Shown piece by piece: positions 24,425-32,735 of a DNA stretch of 43,751 bases (the first letter of the stretch is position 1; each line of letters opens with the position of its first letter). The notes beneath the pieces are model-generated. The model worked only from the letters and a program-made list of their open reading frames with translations, searched no databases and was not told where the DNA came from. The stretch lies in NCBI RefSeq assembly GCF_016428755.1, contig NZ_JAELTI010000039.1:1-43751 (forward strand), given 5' to 3'. The position numbers were made by a program, and so were the translations under genes. The stretch is from Allobosea sp. ASV33. GTDB lineage: Bacteria > Pseudomonadota > Alphaproteobacteria > Rhizobiales > Beijerinckiaceae.

Positions 24425-25678
24425 ATGACGGCTCACCACGACGACGATGATTGCGAACGGATGACGCCGTCGCGCCGCGCCGTTCTCGGTGCGGCAGGCG
24501 CGCTCTTCGCCTGGTCCTTCGTACCGAAATTCGCCTATGCGGCGGCAGGCGCGCGCGATCCGCGCTTTTTGCTGGTCATCCTGCGCGGGGCGCTGGACGG
24601 GCTGTCGGCCGTGCCGCCGATCGGCGATCCCGATTATGCCGGATTGCGGGAGGGCATCGCGCTCGCCATGGACGGGCCGGAGGCGGCGCTGCCGCTCGAT
24701 GGCTTCTTCTACCTGCATCCGGCCATGCCGAACCTGGCGCGGCTCTACAAGCAGGGGCAGGCCACGATCGTCCATGCCGCGGCGACGGGTTATCGCGAGC
24801 GGTCGCATTTCGACGGGCAGGACGTGCTGGAAAGCGGCCAGCCCGGTGCGGGACACACGCAGAGCGGCTGGCTCAACCGGTTGATCGCCAATCTGCCGGC
24901 CGGCGAGGGCGTTTCGCGCAAGGGTGTTCTCGGCGTCGGTGTGGTGCCACCGCTGGTGGTGCGCGGCGATGCGCCGGTGCTGGGCTGGGCGCCGCCGCGA
25001 ATGGCGCGCGCCGGCAGCGATCTGACGATGCGCCTCGCCGATCTCTATGGCCAGCGCGATCCCGGATTGGCGCGCGCTCTGGCGCAGGCGGTCGAGACCG
25101 AAGGACTGGCGCAGCGGCGCGGCATGGCCGGCGAGCAGAAGGGCGGCGGCGGGCCTGATACGGCCGACGGCATGCGCCGCATCGCCGAAGGTGCGGCGGG
25201 GCTGGTCGGTGCCGATGACGGGCCGCGCATCGCCGCGCTCGCCTTCGAAGGCTGGGACACCCACGCGAACGAGGGCGGGGCCAAGGGCAGGCTGGCCAAT
25301 CTGCTCGGCGGGCTCGACGGTGCCTTTGCCGCCTTCGAGCAGGGCTTGGCGCCGGTCTGGAAGGATACGGTGGTGATGGTCGCGACCGAGTTCGGCCGGA
25401 CGGCTGCGGTCAACGGTACGGTCGGCACCGATCATGGCACCGGCACGGTCGCATTCCTTGTCGGCGGCGGCGTGAAGGGCGGCCGGGTCGTTGCCGATTG
25501 GCCGGGCCTCAAGCCCGAGCAGCTCTACCAGAACCGTGACTTGAAGCCGACGACCGATATCCGGGCCGTCGCCAAGGGTGTTGTGTCGGAACTCTTCGGC
25601 CTGTCCGGGCCGGTGCTGGCCGAGAAGGTGTTCCCGGAGACCAGTGGCCTCAAGCCCGTGCCGGGGCTGGTGGTTTAG
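24425..25678 (+). CDS. DUF1501 family protein with Tat signal
   Basis: The 417-residue protein starts with a twin-arginine signal: SRRAVLG at residues 16-22, a hydrophobic stretch GAAGALFAWSFVPKFAYA and a likely cleavage near residue 40. The rest is the DUF1501 domain, related to the alkaline-phosphatase/sulfatase-like fold, with FLLVILRGALDGLSAVPP, SGWLNRLIANLP, ATEFGRTAAVNGTVGTDHGTGTVAFLVGGGVKGG. The ATEFGRT and DHG segments carry probable metal-binding residues. GGAGG at 24415-24419 supports ATG 24425; the GTG at 24419 overlaps that site and is rejected. Only two bases separate it from the DUF1800 stop, so the pair is coupled. Confidence 0.9.
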   Translation: MTAHHDDDDCERMTPSRRAVLGAAGALFAWSFVPKFAYAAAGARDPRFLLVILRGALDGLSAVPPIGDPDYAGLREGIALAMDGPEAALPLDGFFYLHPAMPNLARLYKQGQATIVHAAATGYRERSHFDGQDVLESGQPGAGHTQSGWLNRLIANLPAGEGVSRKGVLGVGVVPPLVVRGDAPVLGWAPPRMARAGSDLTMRLADLYGQRDPGLARALAQAVETEGLAQRRGMAGEQKGGGGPDTADGMRRIAEGAAGLVGADDGPRIAALAFEGWDTHANEGGAKGRLANLLGGLDGAFAAFEQGLAPVWKDTVVMVATEFGRTAAVNGTVGTDHGTGTVAFLVGGGVKGGRVVADWPGLKPEQLYQNRDLKPTTDIRAVAKGVVSELFGLSGPVLAEKVFPETSGLKPVPGLVV

Positions 25679-25686
25679 CGCTGCCC

Positions 25687-25715
25687 GTCATGGTCGGGAC
25701 AAGCCCGACCATGAC
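25687..25715. terminator. Perfect hairpin between convergent DUF1501 and leuD genes
   Basis: GTCATGGTCGGG-ACAAG-CCCGACCATGAC is a perfect 12-bp stem with a 5-base loop. No T tract follows. It is placed where transcription from both sides must stop, so a terminator or mRNA 3'-end stabiliser is the likely role. It shares the GTCAT...ACAAGCCC...ATGAC outline with the type B palindromes and may be a shortened derivative. Confidence 0.6.
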
Positions 25716-25739
25716 GTGGATATCGAAATCCGCTCGAGC

Positions 25740-26342
25740 TCAAGCCCAGGCGCGCTGCTTCAGCTTTTCCTCGTAGGCGTCGATCTTCGTGCCCTTCTCC
25801 ATGGTCAGGCCGATATCGTCGAGGCCGTTGAGCAGGCAGTGCTTGCGGAACGGGTCGATCTCGAACTTGATCTCGCCGCCGTCCGGGCCCTTGATCGTCT
25901 GGCTCGCGAGGTCGATCGTCAGCGTCGCGTTGGAGCCGCGCTCGGCGTCGTCGAACAGCATGTCGAGCTGCTGGGGCGTGACCTTGATCGGCAGGATGCC
26001 GTTCTTGAAGCAGTTATTGTAGAAGATGTCGGCGAAGCTGGTGGAGATCACGCAGCGGATGCCGAAATCGAGCAGCGCCCACGGAGCGTGCTCGCGCGAC
26101 GAGCCGCAGCCGAAATTATCGCCGGCGACAAGGATCTCGGCCTTGCGGTAGGCCGGCTGGTTCAGCACGAAATCGGGGTTCTCCGAGCCGTCGTCCTTGT
26201 AGCGCATCTCCGAGAACAAAGCGGTGCCGAGGCCCGTGCGCTTGATCGTCTTCAGGTACTGCTTGGGGATGATCATGTCGGTGTCGACATTGACCACCTT
26301 CATGGGGGCGGGCGTCGAGGTCAGGGTGGTGAAGGGCTGCAT
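25740..26342 (-). CDS. leuD: 3-isopropylmalate dehydratase small subunit
   Basis: The 200-residue protein has the LeuD swivel domain: [16 protein letters not shown], the conserved [17 protein letters not shown] loop, [17 protein letters not shown] and a typical C-terminus. With LeuC it isomerises 2-isopropylmalate to 3-isopropylmalate in leucine synthesis. Length matches the family (about 200). It is the last gene of a minus-strand cluster that begins with leuC. Three other genes lie between them, and 58 bases separate it from the LysE/RhtB gene. Confidence 0.97.
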   Translation of the reverse strand: MQPFTTLTSTPAPMKVVNVDTDMIIPKQYLKTIKRTGLGTALFSEMRYKDDGSENPDFVLNQPAYRKAEILVAGDNFGCGSSREHAPWALLDFGIRCVISTSFADIFYNNCFKNGILPIKVTPQQLDMLFDDAERGSNATLTIDLASQTIKGPDGGEIKFEIDPFRKHCLLNGLDDIGLTMEKGTKIDAYEEKLKQRAWA

Positions 26343-26400
26343 GGCGGAAACTCCGATGGGCCTTTTGGCGATGTTCTTGCTGATATGGCGGTGAAGGGTT

Positions 26401-27033
26401 TCAGAGCTGCGAGGTCAGCAGCTTGAAGCTGGCGAAGGTGAAGAAGGCGGCGAGGCAGGCCTCGGCCTTGCGGCGAATGCGGCGGTAGCCCGCGATCATC
26501 GATGCCGTCGAGAACAGCACGGCATAGAACTGGTTGATCGCAAGCGAGATCAGCATGCAGCCGGCGATGATCGCATAGAGCACGACCGGCGGCGTATCGG
26601 GCCGCAGGGCGAGCGCGATGATCGCCGTCCAGCTCAGGATCGCCTTCGGGTTGGTGATGTGCATGAGGTAGCCGCGCAGGAAGGTGCGGCGACCCGAGGC
26701 CACCAGCTTTGTCGGAGGCATCTCGGCCCGCATGGCCGAGCGGGCCGAGCGCCAGGCGAGGAACAGCAGGTAGAGGCCGCCGACGATCTTGATGGCGTAG
26801 AGCGCGCCCGGATGGGCCACGACCACGCCGGTGACGCCGATGGCCGCGAGGATACCCCAGGTCAGGGAGCCCGCGGTGACGCCGAGCGCCAGGGTGGAGC
26901 CGGCGCTGCGACCGCGTTCCATCGACGTCGCCATGATCTGGAGATTGCTCGGGCCAGGGCTCGCGACCGCCAGGAAGAAAGCCGAATAGACCAGCATCAG
27001 GCCGGGCAGATTGCGGATCAGCTCGTCGATCAT
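26401..27033 (-). CDS. LysE/RhtB family amino acid exporter
   Basis: The 210-residue membrane protein has six hydrophobic segments, with the family motif [24 protein letters not shown] at the first helix, [20 protein letters not shown] and [22 protein letters not shown]. It is distinct in sequence from the LysE-type protein at 16224-16841. Its ATG overlaps the metallopeptidase stop codon (ATGA, 27030-27033), so translation is coupled. Being inside the leuC-leuD cluster suggests export of a branched-chain amino acid or a leucine-pathway intermediate, but this is inference from position. Confidence 0.9.
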   Translation of the reverse strand: MIDELIRNLPGLMLVYSAFFLAVASPGPSNLQIMATSMERGRSAGSTLALGVTAGSLTWGILAAIGVTGVVVAHPGALYAIKIVGGLYLLFLAWRSARSAMRAEMPPTKLVASGRRTFLRGYLMHITNPKAILSWTAIIALALRPDTPPVVLYAIIAGCMLISLAINQFYAVLFSTASMIAGYRRIRRKAEACLAAFFTFASFKLLTSQL

Positions 27034-27482
27034 CCCTCGTGCTCCGCCGCCTGCTCGATGGCTTCCATGTCCTCGTCGGAGAAGCCGAAATGGTGGCCGA
27101 TCTCGTGGACCATGACATGGGTGACGATCGAGCCGATGCTCTCGTCATGTTCGGCCCAGTAATCGAGGATCGGTCGGCGATAGAGGTGGATGATATTCGG
27201 CATCTGGCCGGTCTGGGGACTGAAGCCCTGTTGCGGCATGCCGACGCCGCTGAACAGGCCGAGCAGGTCGAACGGACTCTCGGCCTCCAGCTCCTTCAGC
27301 ACGTCGTCCTCCGGGAACTCGGTGACGTTGAAGATCACGTCCGAGCAGAGCGCGCGGAATTCCTCCGGCAGGCGGTCGAAGGCAGCTTGCGCCAGAACCT
27401 CGAACGCCTCCTGCGACGGCGCCTTGACGCCGTCCCAGTCGATCTCTGTTGTCGCGACCTTGGCGTCCACGCCTTTACCCAT
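27030..27482 (-). CDS. Zincin-like metallopeptidase family protein
   Basis: The 150-residue protein has the extended zinc motif HEIGHHFGFSD: His126, Glu127, His130 and Asp136 fit HExxHxxGxxD of the Zincin_1 (PF06262) family. Other family features are FDRLPEEFRALCSDVIFNVTEFP and NIIHLYRRPILDYW. The family is small, cytoplasmic and widely conserved in proteobacteria and actinobacteria, with no established substrate. The ATG at 27482 overlaps the preceding gene's stop by one base (TGATG), and its stop overlaps the LysE start by four, so it sits in a tight translational chain. Confidence 0.9.
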   Translation of the reverse strand: MGKGVDAKVATTEIDWDGVKAPSQEAFEVLAQAAFDRLPEEFRALCSDVIFNVTEFPEDDVLKELEAESPFDLLGLFSGVGMPQQGFSPQTGQMPNIIHLYRRPILDYWAEHDESIGSIVTHVMVHEIGHHFGFSDEDMEAIEQAAEHEG

Positions 27483-27727
27483 CACCAGAATTTCAGTTGG
27501 TGGCCGAGCCACCAGGCCAGCACGATGACGCCGAGGAGCGAGAGGGAACGGCCGATGCGCCGGCCCCAGAGCTCGACCTTGTCGCCCTCGGGCGCGTCGG
27601 CGCCCGAGAAGTGATCGGCTGCACGGCCCATCGAGGAGCCGAGCAGGCTTTCGCTGTCGCGCTTGACCCGGTCCAGCGCCGCCTTGGATTCGGCGGCGCG
27701 GGCGGCTTCGCGGGGATCGTTCGACAT
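27482..27727 (-). CDS. Small single-pass membrane protein (81 aa)
   Basis: I do not recognise a named family. The 81-residue product is charged and Ala-rich in its first half (DPREAARAAESKAALDRVKRDSES) and has one C-terminal membrane helix (LSLLGVIVLAWWLGHQLKF), with the basic GRRIGRS just before it. This suggests a tail-anchored protein with its N-terminus in the cytoplasm. GGGGAG precedes ATG 27727; a longer frame to 27949 would run through leuC and is rejected. It lies 23 bases after leuC and overlaps the metallopeptidase start, so it belongs to the leu transcription unit. Confidence 0.78.
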   Translation of the reverse strand: MSNDPREAARAAESKAALDRVKRDSESLLGSSMGRAADHFSGADAPEGDKVELWGRRIGRSLSLLGVIVLAWWLGHQLKFW

Positions 27728-27750
27728 GGTCAGCTCCCCGCCTGCCTGCG

Positions 27751-29169
27751 TCAGCCCAGCGTACGGACGTCGATGAAGCGGCCGGTGAGGGCCGCCGCCG
27801 CCGCCATCGCCGGCGAGACGAGATGCGTCCGGCCGCGATAGCCCTGGCGACCCTCGAAATTGCGGTTCGAGGTCGAGGCTGCGCGCTGGCCGGGCTTGAG
27901 CTGGTCGGGGTTCATGCCCAGGCACATCGAGCAGCCGGGCTCGCGCCATTCGAAGCCGGCGGCGATGAAGATCTTGTCGAGGCCCTCGGCCTCGGCCTGC
28001 TCCTTCACGAGGCCGGAGCCGGGAACGATCATGCCGTAATCGAGGCTGTCATGGAGCTTCTTGCCCTCGACGATCTTCGCGACGGTGCGCAGGTCCTCGA
28101 TGCGGCCATTGGTGCAGGAGCCGATCCAGATCACGTCGAGCGGGATGTCGGTGATCTTCGTGCCGGCGGTCAGGCCCATATATTCGAGCGCGCGCTTCTT
28201 GGAGGCGCGCTTGACCTCGTCCGCGATGACATCGGGATCGGGAACGGCGCCGGTGACCGAGATCACGTCCTCAGGCGAGGTGCCCCAGGAGACGATCGGC
28301 GGCAGGTTGCCGGCGTCGAGCCGGACGACGCGGTCGAAATGCGCGCCTTCGTCGGTGCGCAGCGTCTCCCAGTAGCGCACGGCGGCGTCCCAGGCAGCGC
28401 CCTGCGGCGCCTTGGGGCGGCCCTTGAGATAGGCGAAGGACTTCTCGTCCGGCGCGACCATGCCGGCGCGGGCGCCGCCCTCGATCGACATGTTGCAGAC
28501 CGTCATGCGGCCTTCCATGGTCAGGCCGCGGATGGCCTCGCCGGCATATTCGATCACCGAGCCGGTGCCGCCGGCGGTGCCGATCTCGCCGATGATGGCG
28601 AGCGTGATGTCCTTGGCGCCGACGCCGGGCGCGGGTGTGCCGTCCACCTGGACGAGCATGTTCATCGCCTTCTTCTGGATCAGCGTCTGGGTGGCGAGCA
28701 CATGCTCGACCTCCGAGGTGCCGATGCCGTGAGCGAGCGCGCCGAAGGCGCCATGCGTCGAGGTGTGGCTATCGCCGCAGACGATCGTGGTGCCCGGCAG
28801 GGTGAAGCCCTGCTCGGGGCCGACGATGTGGACGATGCCCTGGCGCTTGTCGAGCTCGTTGAAATACTCGACGCCGAAGTCCTTCGCGTTCCTGGCGAGC
28901 GCCTCGACCTGGATGCGGCTTTCCTCTTCGGCGATGCCCTTGGTGCGGTCGGTCGTCGGGATGTTGTGGTCGACGACGGCGAGCGTCTTCTCGGGGGCAC
29001 GCACCTTGCGGCCGGTCATGCGCAGACCCTCGAAGGCCTGCGGGCTCGTCACCTCATGGACGAGGTGGCGGTCGATATAGAGCAGGCAGGTGCCGTCATC
29101 CTGCCGGTCGACGACGTGGTCGTCGAAGATCTTGTCATAGAGCGTCTGGGGACCTTTGGTCGCAGTCAT
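27751..29169 (-). CDS. leuC: 3-isopropylmalate dehydratase large subunit
   Basis: The 472-residue protein is an aconitase-superfamily large subunit. The [4Fe-4S] ligands are Cys in [12 protein letters not shown] (about residue 352) and CSMCLG (about 413 and 416). [31 protein letters not shown] and [12 protein letters not shown] are family signatures. It works with LeuD in the cytoplasm in the second step of leucine synthesis. It is the first gene of the leuC-orf81-zincin-lysE-leuD unit. Upstream are two strong hairpins and a possible small ORF, which may be part of its leader. Confidence 0.97.
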   Translation of the reverse strand: MTATKGPQTLYDKIFDDHVVDRQDDGTCLLYIDRHLVHEVTSPQAFEGLRMTGRKVRAPEKTLAVVDHNIPTTDRTKGIAEEESRIQVEALARNAKDFGVEYFNELDKRQGIVHIVGPEQGFTLPGTTIVCGDSHTSTHGAFGALAHGIGTSEVEHVLATQTLIQKKAMNMLVQVDGTPAPGVGAKDITLAIIGEIGTAGGTGSVIEYAGEAIRGLTMEGRMTVCNMSIEGGARAGMVAPDEKSFAYLKGRPKAPQGAAWDAAVRYWETLRTDEGAHFDRVVRLDAGNLPPIVSWGTSPEDVISVTGAVPDPDVIADEVKRASKKRALEYMGLTAGTKITDIPLDVIWIGSCTNGRIEDLRTVAKIVEGKKLHDSLDYGMIVPGSGLVKEQAEAEGLDKIFIAAGFEWREPGCSMCLGMNPDQLKPGQRAASTSNRNFEGRQGYRGRTHLVSPAMAAAAALTGRFIDVRTLG

Positions 29170-29209
29170 GGCTTGTTCTCGGTCTTCTGGAATCTGCTTG
29201 TGAGATCAT

Positions 29210-29270
29210 GCGCGGGCTGAAGGCCCGCGCGCAAAACGGTTCGCCTGTCGCCGGCCGCGCGAGCGGCCGG
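29210..29270 (-). promoter_or_regulatory. Two perfect hairpins in the leuC leader
   Basis: GCGCGGGC-TGAAG-GCCCGCGC (29210-29230) and CCGGCCGC-GCGA-GCGGCCGG (29251-29270) are both perfect 8-bp stems within 100 bases of the leuC start. A TTTT lies between them on the minus strand. They may form an attenuator-like or mRNA-stabilising structure. Confidence 0.45.
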
Positions 29271-29272
29271 TC

Positions 29273-29446
29273 TCAGGCGCCGGTAAGGCCTGCGGCAATG
29301 GAAGCGGTGAAGCGGCCGAAAAAGCGCCAGGGCAGCCGGGCATGGTCGTGCAGCGCGGCAAAATCCTGCGTCGTCGGCAGGGGCGGCAGATGGCCTTCTC
29401 CCTGCACGGCGCAGAAGCGCTGCAAATGATGCTCACACGGCGACAT
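29273..29446 (-). CDS. Possible small protein upstream of leuC (57 aa)
   Basis: A minus-strand frame from ATG 29446 to TGA 29273 encodes 57 residues beginning MSPCEHHLQRFCAVQGEG, with HDHARLPWRFFGRFTASIAAG near the end. Composition is protein-like (mixed charge, aromatic residues near the C-terminus, no long Arg or Ala runs) and better than the other frames here. No good ribosome site is seen before the ATG, and I know no matching family. It lies between kynA and leuC on the same strand. It has no leucine run, so it does not look like a classical leu leader peptide. Without it, 29170-29528 has no gene. Confidence 0.42.
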   Translation of the reverse strand: MSPCEHHLQRFCAVQGEGHLPPLPTTQDFAALHDHARLPWRFFGRFTASIAAGLTGA

Positions 29447-29528
29447 GGCTACTGTTTAGCAGTTCCAATCAAGCCGGACAATCGATGCCGTTGCAGCCGC
29501 GTCATCGCGGCGACGCAGGGCGCGAGCC

Positions 29529-30377
29529 TCACAATTCGCTGCGCAACTGCCAGAGTTCGGGGAAGAACGAGCGTTCCAGCGCGGTCTTCAGGAATTTCAC
29601 GCCGCTGGAGCCGCCCGTGCCCGGCTTGAAGCCGATGATGCGCTCGACCGTCTTCATGTGGCGGAAGCGCCATTGCTGGAACTGGTCCTCAACGTCGACC
29701 AGTTCCTCGGCGAGCTCGTAGAGATCGAAATGAGCCTTCGTGTCGCGATAGATCGTCAGCCAGGCGGCTTTCACGGCGTCGCTGGCGGCGTGCGGAATAG
29801 CCCAGTCGCGCTCGATGCAGTCGGCCGGGATCGGCAGGCCGCGCCGGGCGAGCAGGCGCAGCGCCTCGTCATAGAGGCTGGGTGCCTCCAGCAGCGCCTG
29901 CAGATGAGCGTGGTGCTCGGGATGGTGCCGGTGCATCGCCAGCATGCGCGGGTCCTTGGCGCCGAGGCGGAATTCCAGCGCGCGGTACTGGTAGGACTGG
30001 AAGCCGGAGGATTGGCCGAGCGCGTCGCGGAAGGCGAGATAATCGGCCGGCGTCATGGTCGAGAGCACGTCCCAGGCGGTGACGAGCTGGGACTGGATGC
30101 GCGAGACGCGCGCCAGCGACTTGAAGGCGGGCTGGAGCTCGTCGGCGCGGATCGCCGCGATGGCCCCGTCGAGTTCGTGCGTGGCCAGCTTCAGCCAGAG
30201 CTCCTGGACCTGGTGGATGGTGATGAAGAGCAATTCGTCGGGCGCGTCGCTCAACGGCTTCTGCGCCGCCAGCAGCAGGTCGAGGCCGAGATAGGAGCCG
30301 TAATCCATCCGCTCCTTGAAGTCGGTCTGCATGCCGGGTTCGATGCGGCTGTGCTGCTCGCTCGTGCCGGTTGCCAT
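29529..30377 (-). CDS. kynA: Tryptophan 2,3-dioxygenase
   Basis: The 282-residue protein is a full-length bacterial TDO. MDYGSYLGLDLLLAAQKPLS and ELLFITIHQVQELWLKL contain the substrate-pocket residues, SSGFQSYQYRALEFRLG is the family signature, and FQQWRFRHMKTVERIIGFKPGTGGSSG gives the axial heme ligand His240. The enzyme opens the indole ring of L-tryptophan with O2 to N-formylkynurenine, starting the kynurenine pathway. It is divergent from a kynureninase-like PLP enzyme across an 86-base spacer with a perfect palindrome, suggesting common control. Confidence 0.96.
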   Translation of the reverse strand: MATGTSEQHSRIEPGMQTDFKERMDYGSYLGLDLLLAAQKPLSDAPDELLFITIHQVQELWLKLATHELDGAIAAIRADELQPAFKSLARVSRIQSQLVTAWDVLSTMTPADYLAFRDALGQSSGFQSYQYRALEFRLGAKDPRMLAMHRHHPEHHAHLQALLEAPSLYDEALRLLARRGLPIPADCIERDWAIPHAASDAVKAAWLTIYRDTKAHFDLYELAEELVDVEDQFQQWRFRHMKTVERIIGFKPGTGGSSGVKFLKTALERSFFPELWQLRSEL

Positions 30378-30428
30378 CGTTTTGCCCTCGCTCGCGGCGC
30401 GCCTTGACGAGGCTAAGGCGCGATATAT

Positions 30429-30440
30429 TTTAAGCTTAAA
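30429..30440. promoter_or_regulatory. Palindrome between kynA and the kynureninase-like gene
   Basis: TTTAAGCTTAAA is a perfect 12-bp palindrome in an AT-rich patch, 24 bases before the plus-strand start and about 50 bases before kynA. It is a candidate operator for a regulator acting on both divergent genes. Confidence 0.45.
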
Positions 30441-30463
30441 GTATTTTGCGGGGCGGGCAAGGC

Positions 30464-31684
30464 ATGACGACGGCGAGCGACCAGGCGACGAAGCTTTCCG
30501 CGCAAAACGCTGGGGCGCCCCTCGACCTTGCGGCGGCGTTTTCCCGTTTCCGCATGAACTGGCCGGAGCAACTGCATTTCGCTGCGCACAGCCATCATTT
30601 CTGGCCGGATGTCACGCGCGAGGCGCAACTCCGCTGCTGGGACGATGCCGCCCGTCTCATCGACGGCAAATGGGAGGAGGTGCTCGGCCCGGTCTGGCAG
30701 AAGGTAGCCGAGGGCGTCGCTCGGCATCTCAACCTGCCGGGCATCGATGGACTCGTGCCGGCCAACAACACCCATGAATTCGTCAACCGGCTGCTCTCCT
30801 GCCTGCCGCGGGACAGGGTGCCGCGCATCCTGACCAGCGATGCCGAATTTCACTCCTTCCGGCGGCAGATAGAAAGACTTGCGGAGGAGGGGCTGATTGC
30901 GCTTACCGTCGTCCCGGCCGAGCCCTTCGCCGACCTGACGGAACGCCTGATCGCCGCGGCGAAGGCCAGCAATCCTGACATGGTCTTCGTTAGCCAGGTG
31001 CAGTTCAATTCGGGCCATGCGCTGACCGATCTGGACAAACTCGTCGCCGGCGTATCCGCACCGGAGCGCCTCGTCGTCATCGACGGCTATCACGGCTTCC
31101 TGGCGCGGCCGACCGATCTCTCTGGCATCGCCGACAAGGCCTTCTACATTGCCGGCGGCTACAAATACGCCATGGCGGGCGAGGGCGCCTGTTTCATGCA
31201 TTGCCCGCCCGGCTTCGCCATGCGTCCACGCGATACCGGCTGGTATGCCTCGTTCGGGGCGTTGTCGGGGCCGCAAGGCGGCGTCGCCTATGCCGAGGGC
31301 GGATGGCGCTTCATGGGCGCGACCTTCGATCCCTCGGGCCTCTACCGCATGGGCGCGGTGTTCGACTGGCTCGACGCGCAAGGGCTCGACGCGGTGGCGA
31401 TCCATGGGCACGCCCACGCCTTGCAAGGCATCGTCGCGGACGGGCTGGCGCGCCGGCCCTGCGGCGTGCTCGCGCTCGAGAACCTCGTCGTGCCGCTGTC
31501 CGAGCCGGCGCGCGGCAATTTCCTGACCTTCCGCCATGCCGACGCCCCGGCCTGGCACGACAAGCTGGCGCAGGAGGGTATCGTCACCGATCTGCGCGGA
31601 GACCGCCTGCGCCTCGGCTTCGGGCTCTACCAGAATGCAGCCGACGCGCAGCTTCTGCTGGAGCGGCTGGCGGCGCTGGCCTGA
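30464..31684 (+). CDS. Class V aminotransferase-fold PLP enzyme, kynureninase-like
   Basis: The 406-residue protein has the fold-type I PLP layout: LVPANNTHEFVNRLLSCLP for phosphate binding, DAEFHSFRRQIERL, FVSQVQFNSGHALTDL, the aspartate of VVIDGYHGFLA that contacts the pyridine nitrogen, and the Schiff-base lysine in AGGYKYAMAGEGACFM (Lys234). GYKYA resembles the TYKYLNGG site of kynureninase, and the gene is divergent from kynA. It lacks the family's N-terminal DGNSLG-like sequence and has AAHSHHFWP there. It may be a divergent kynureninase or a different enzyme in tryptophan breakdown. The ATG at 30464 has only a weak ribosome site. Confidence 0.78.
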   Translation: MTTASDQATKLSAQNAGAPLDLAAAFSRFRMNWPEQLHFAAHSHHFWPDVTREAQLRCWDDAARLIDGKWEEVLGPVWQKVAEGVARHLNLPGIDGLVPANNTHEFVNRLLSCLPRDRVPRILTSDAEFHSFRRQIERLAEEGLIALTVVPAEPFADLTERLIAAAKASNPDMVFVSQVQFNSGHALTDLDKLVAGVSAPERLVVIDGYHGFLARPTDLSGIADKAFYIAGGYKYAMAGEGACFMHCPPGFAMRPRDTGWYASFGALSGPQGGVAYAEGGWRFMGATFDPSGLYRMGAVFDWLDAQGLDAVAIHGHAHALQGIVADGLARRPCGVLALENLVVPLSEPARGNFLTFRHADAPAWHDKLAQEGIVTDLRGDRLRLGFGLYQNAADAQLLLERLAALA

Positions 31685-32725
31685 TCAGCGCTGCGCGGTA
31701 TCGACGCTGACGACCACCGACATGCCGGGTGCCAGCTCCGCCGCCAGAGGCTGGCCGGGATCGACGGTGATGCGCACCGGCACGCGCTGGGCGATCTTGA
31801 TGAAATTGCCGGTGGCGTTCTCCGGCCGGATCACGCTGAATTCGGAGCCGGCCGCCGGCGAAAAGCGCTCGATCCTGCCGGTGAGACGGGCATGGCGCAG
31901 GGCATCGACGGTGAAGCTGACCGGCTGGCCGACGCGCATGCCGGAGAGCTGCGTCTCCTTGAAATTGGCGATGACCCAGACCTGGTTCGGCACCAGCGCC
32001 ATCAATTGCGTGCCGGCCGAGACATATTGGCCGAGCCGGGCCGAGACCTCGCCCAGCCGCCCGTCCTGCGGCGCGATGATGCGGGTGTTGCTGAGGTCGA
32101 TCTCGGCGAGGTGGACGGCGGCCTCCGCCCCCTCGACCGCCGCGACGAGCGACTGGCGGTTGACCACGGCGGTCTGGATGTCCTGCCGGGCGACGTCGAC
32201 GGCGGCATTGGTCGCGGTGATGGATGCGCGCGCCTGGTCTAGCGCCTGCTGGCTCTGGTCTGTCGAGGTCTGGCTGACGACGCCGCGCTCGCGCAGCGGC
32301 TCGATGCGGCCCCAGTTCGCCTCAGCGGTGCGCAAGGCGGCCTCGGCGCTGGCGACATTGGCGACGGCGGCGCGCAGGCGGGCCTCGGCGGCGGCGCGGG
32401 ACTGGTCGGAATTGGCGAGCGCGGCGCGCTGGGCGGCGAGGCCGGCGCGGGCCTGTTCCAGCTTCTGCGCATAGATGCGGTCGTCGATGCGCAGCAGCAG
32501 GTCGCCCTGCTTCACCGTCGCGAAGTCCTGCACCGGCACTTCGGCGACATAGCCGGCGAGCTGTGGCGCGATCACGGTGACCTGGCCGCGGACATAGGCG
32601 TTCTCCGTCACCTCGATCGCGCTCGTGAAGGGCGGCAGCCGCCAGGCGTAGAGGATGATGCCGAGGCCGATAAGGCCGATGGCGAGCGCGACATAGGTCG
32701 AGACGGAGCGGAAGATGCGGGTCAT
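31685..32725 (-). CDS. HlyD-family periplasmic adaptor (EmrA-like)
   Basis: The 346-residue protein has one N-terminal membrane helix (YVALAIGLIGLGIILYAW), a lipoyl-type half-motif TENAYVRGQVTVIAPQLAGYV, a long alpha-hairpin coiled coil (about residues 85-210, rich in Ala, Gln and Glu), the second lipoyl half NTRIIAPQDGRLGEV and a beta-barrel ANFKETQLSGMRVGQPVSF. This is the EmrA membrane-fusion adaptor, which links an inner membrane MFS pump to an outer membrane channel. No TolC-type gene is nearby. It lies 10 bases after the EmrB-like gene and is the last gene of the marR-emrB-emrA unit. Confidence 0.93.
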   Translation of the reverse strand: MTRIFRSVSTYVALAIGLIGLGIILYAWRLPPFTSAIEVTENAYVRGQVTVIAPQLAGYVAEVPVQDFATVKQGDLLLRIDDRIYAQKLEQARAGLAAQRAALANSDQSRAAAEARLRAAVANVASAEAALRTAEANWGRIEPLRERGVVSQTSTDQSQQALDQARASITATNAAVDVARQDIQTAVVNRQSLVAAVEGAEAAVHLAEIDLSNTRIIAPQDGRLGEVSARLGQYVSAGTQLMALVPNQVWVIANFKETQLSGMRVGQPVSFTVDALRHARLTGRIERFSPAAGSEFSVIRPENATGNFIKIAQRVPVRITVDPGQPLAAELAPGMSVVVSVDTAQR

Positions 32726-32735
32726 GGCTGAGCGT

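Noticed and set aside
27728..27949. Upstream extension of the 81-aa membrane protein to 155 residues
   Set aside because: The extension runs antiframe through the end of leuC and has poor composition. The ATG at 27727 has a clear ribosome site.
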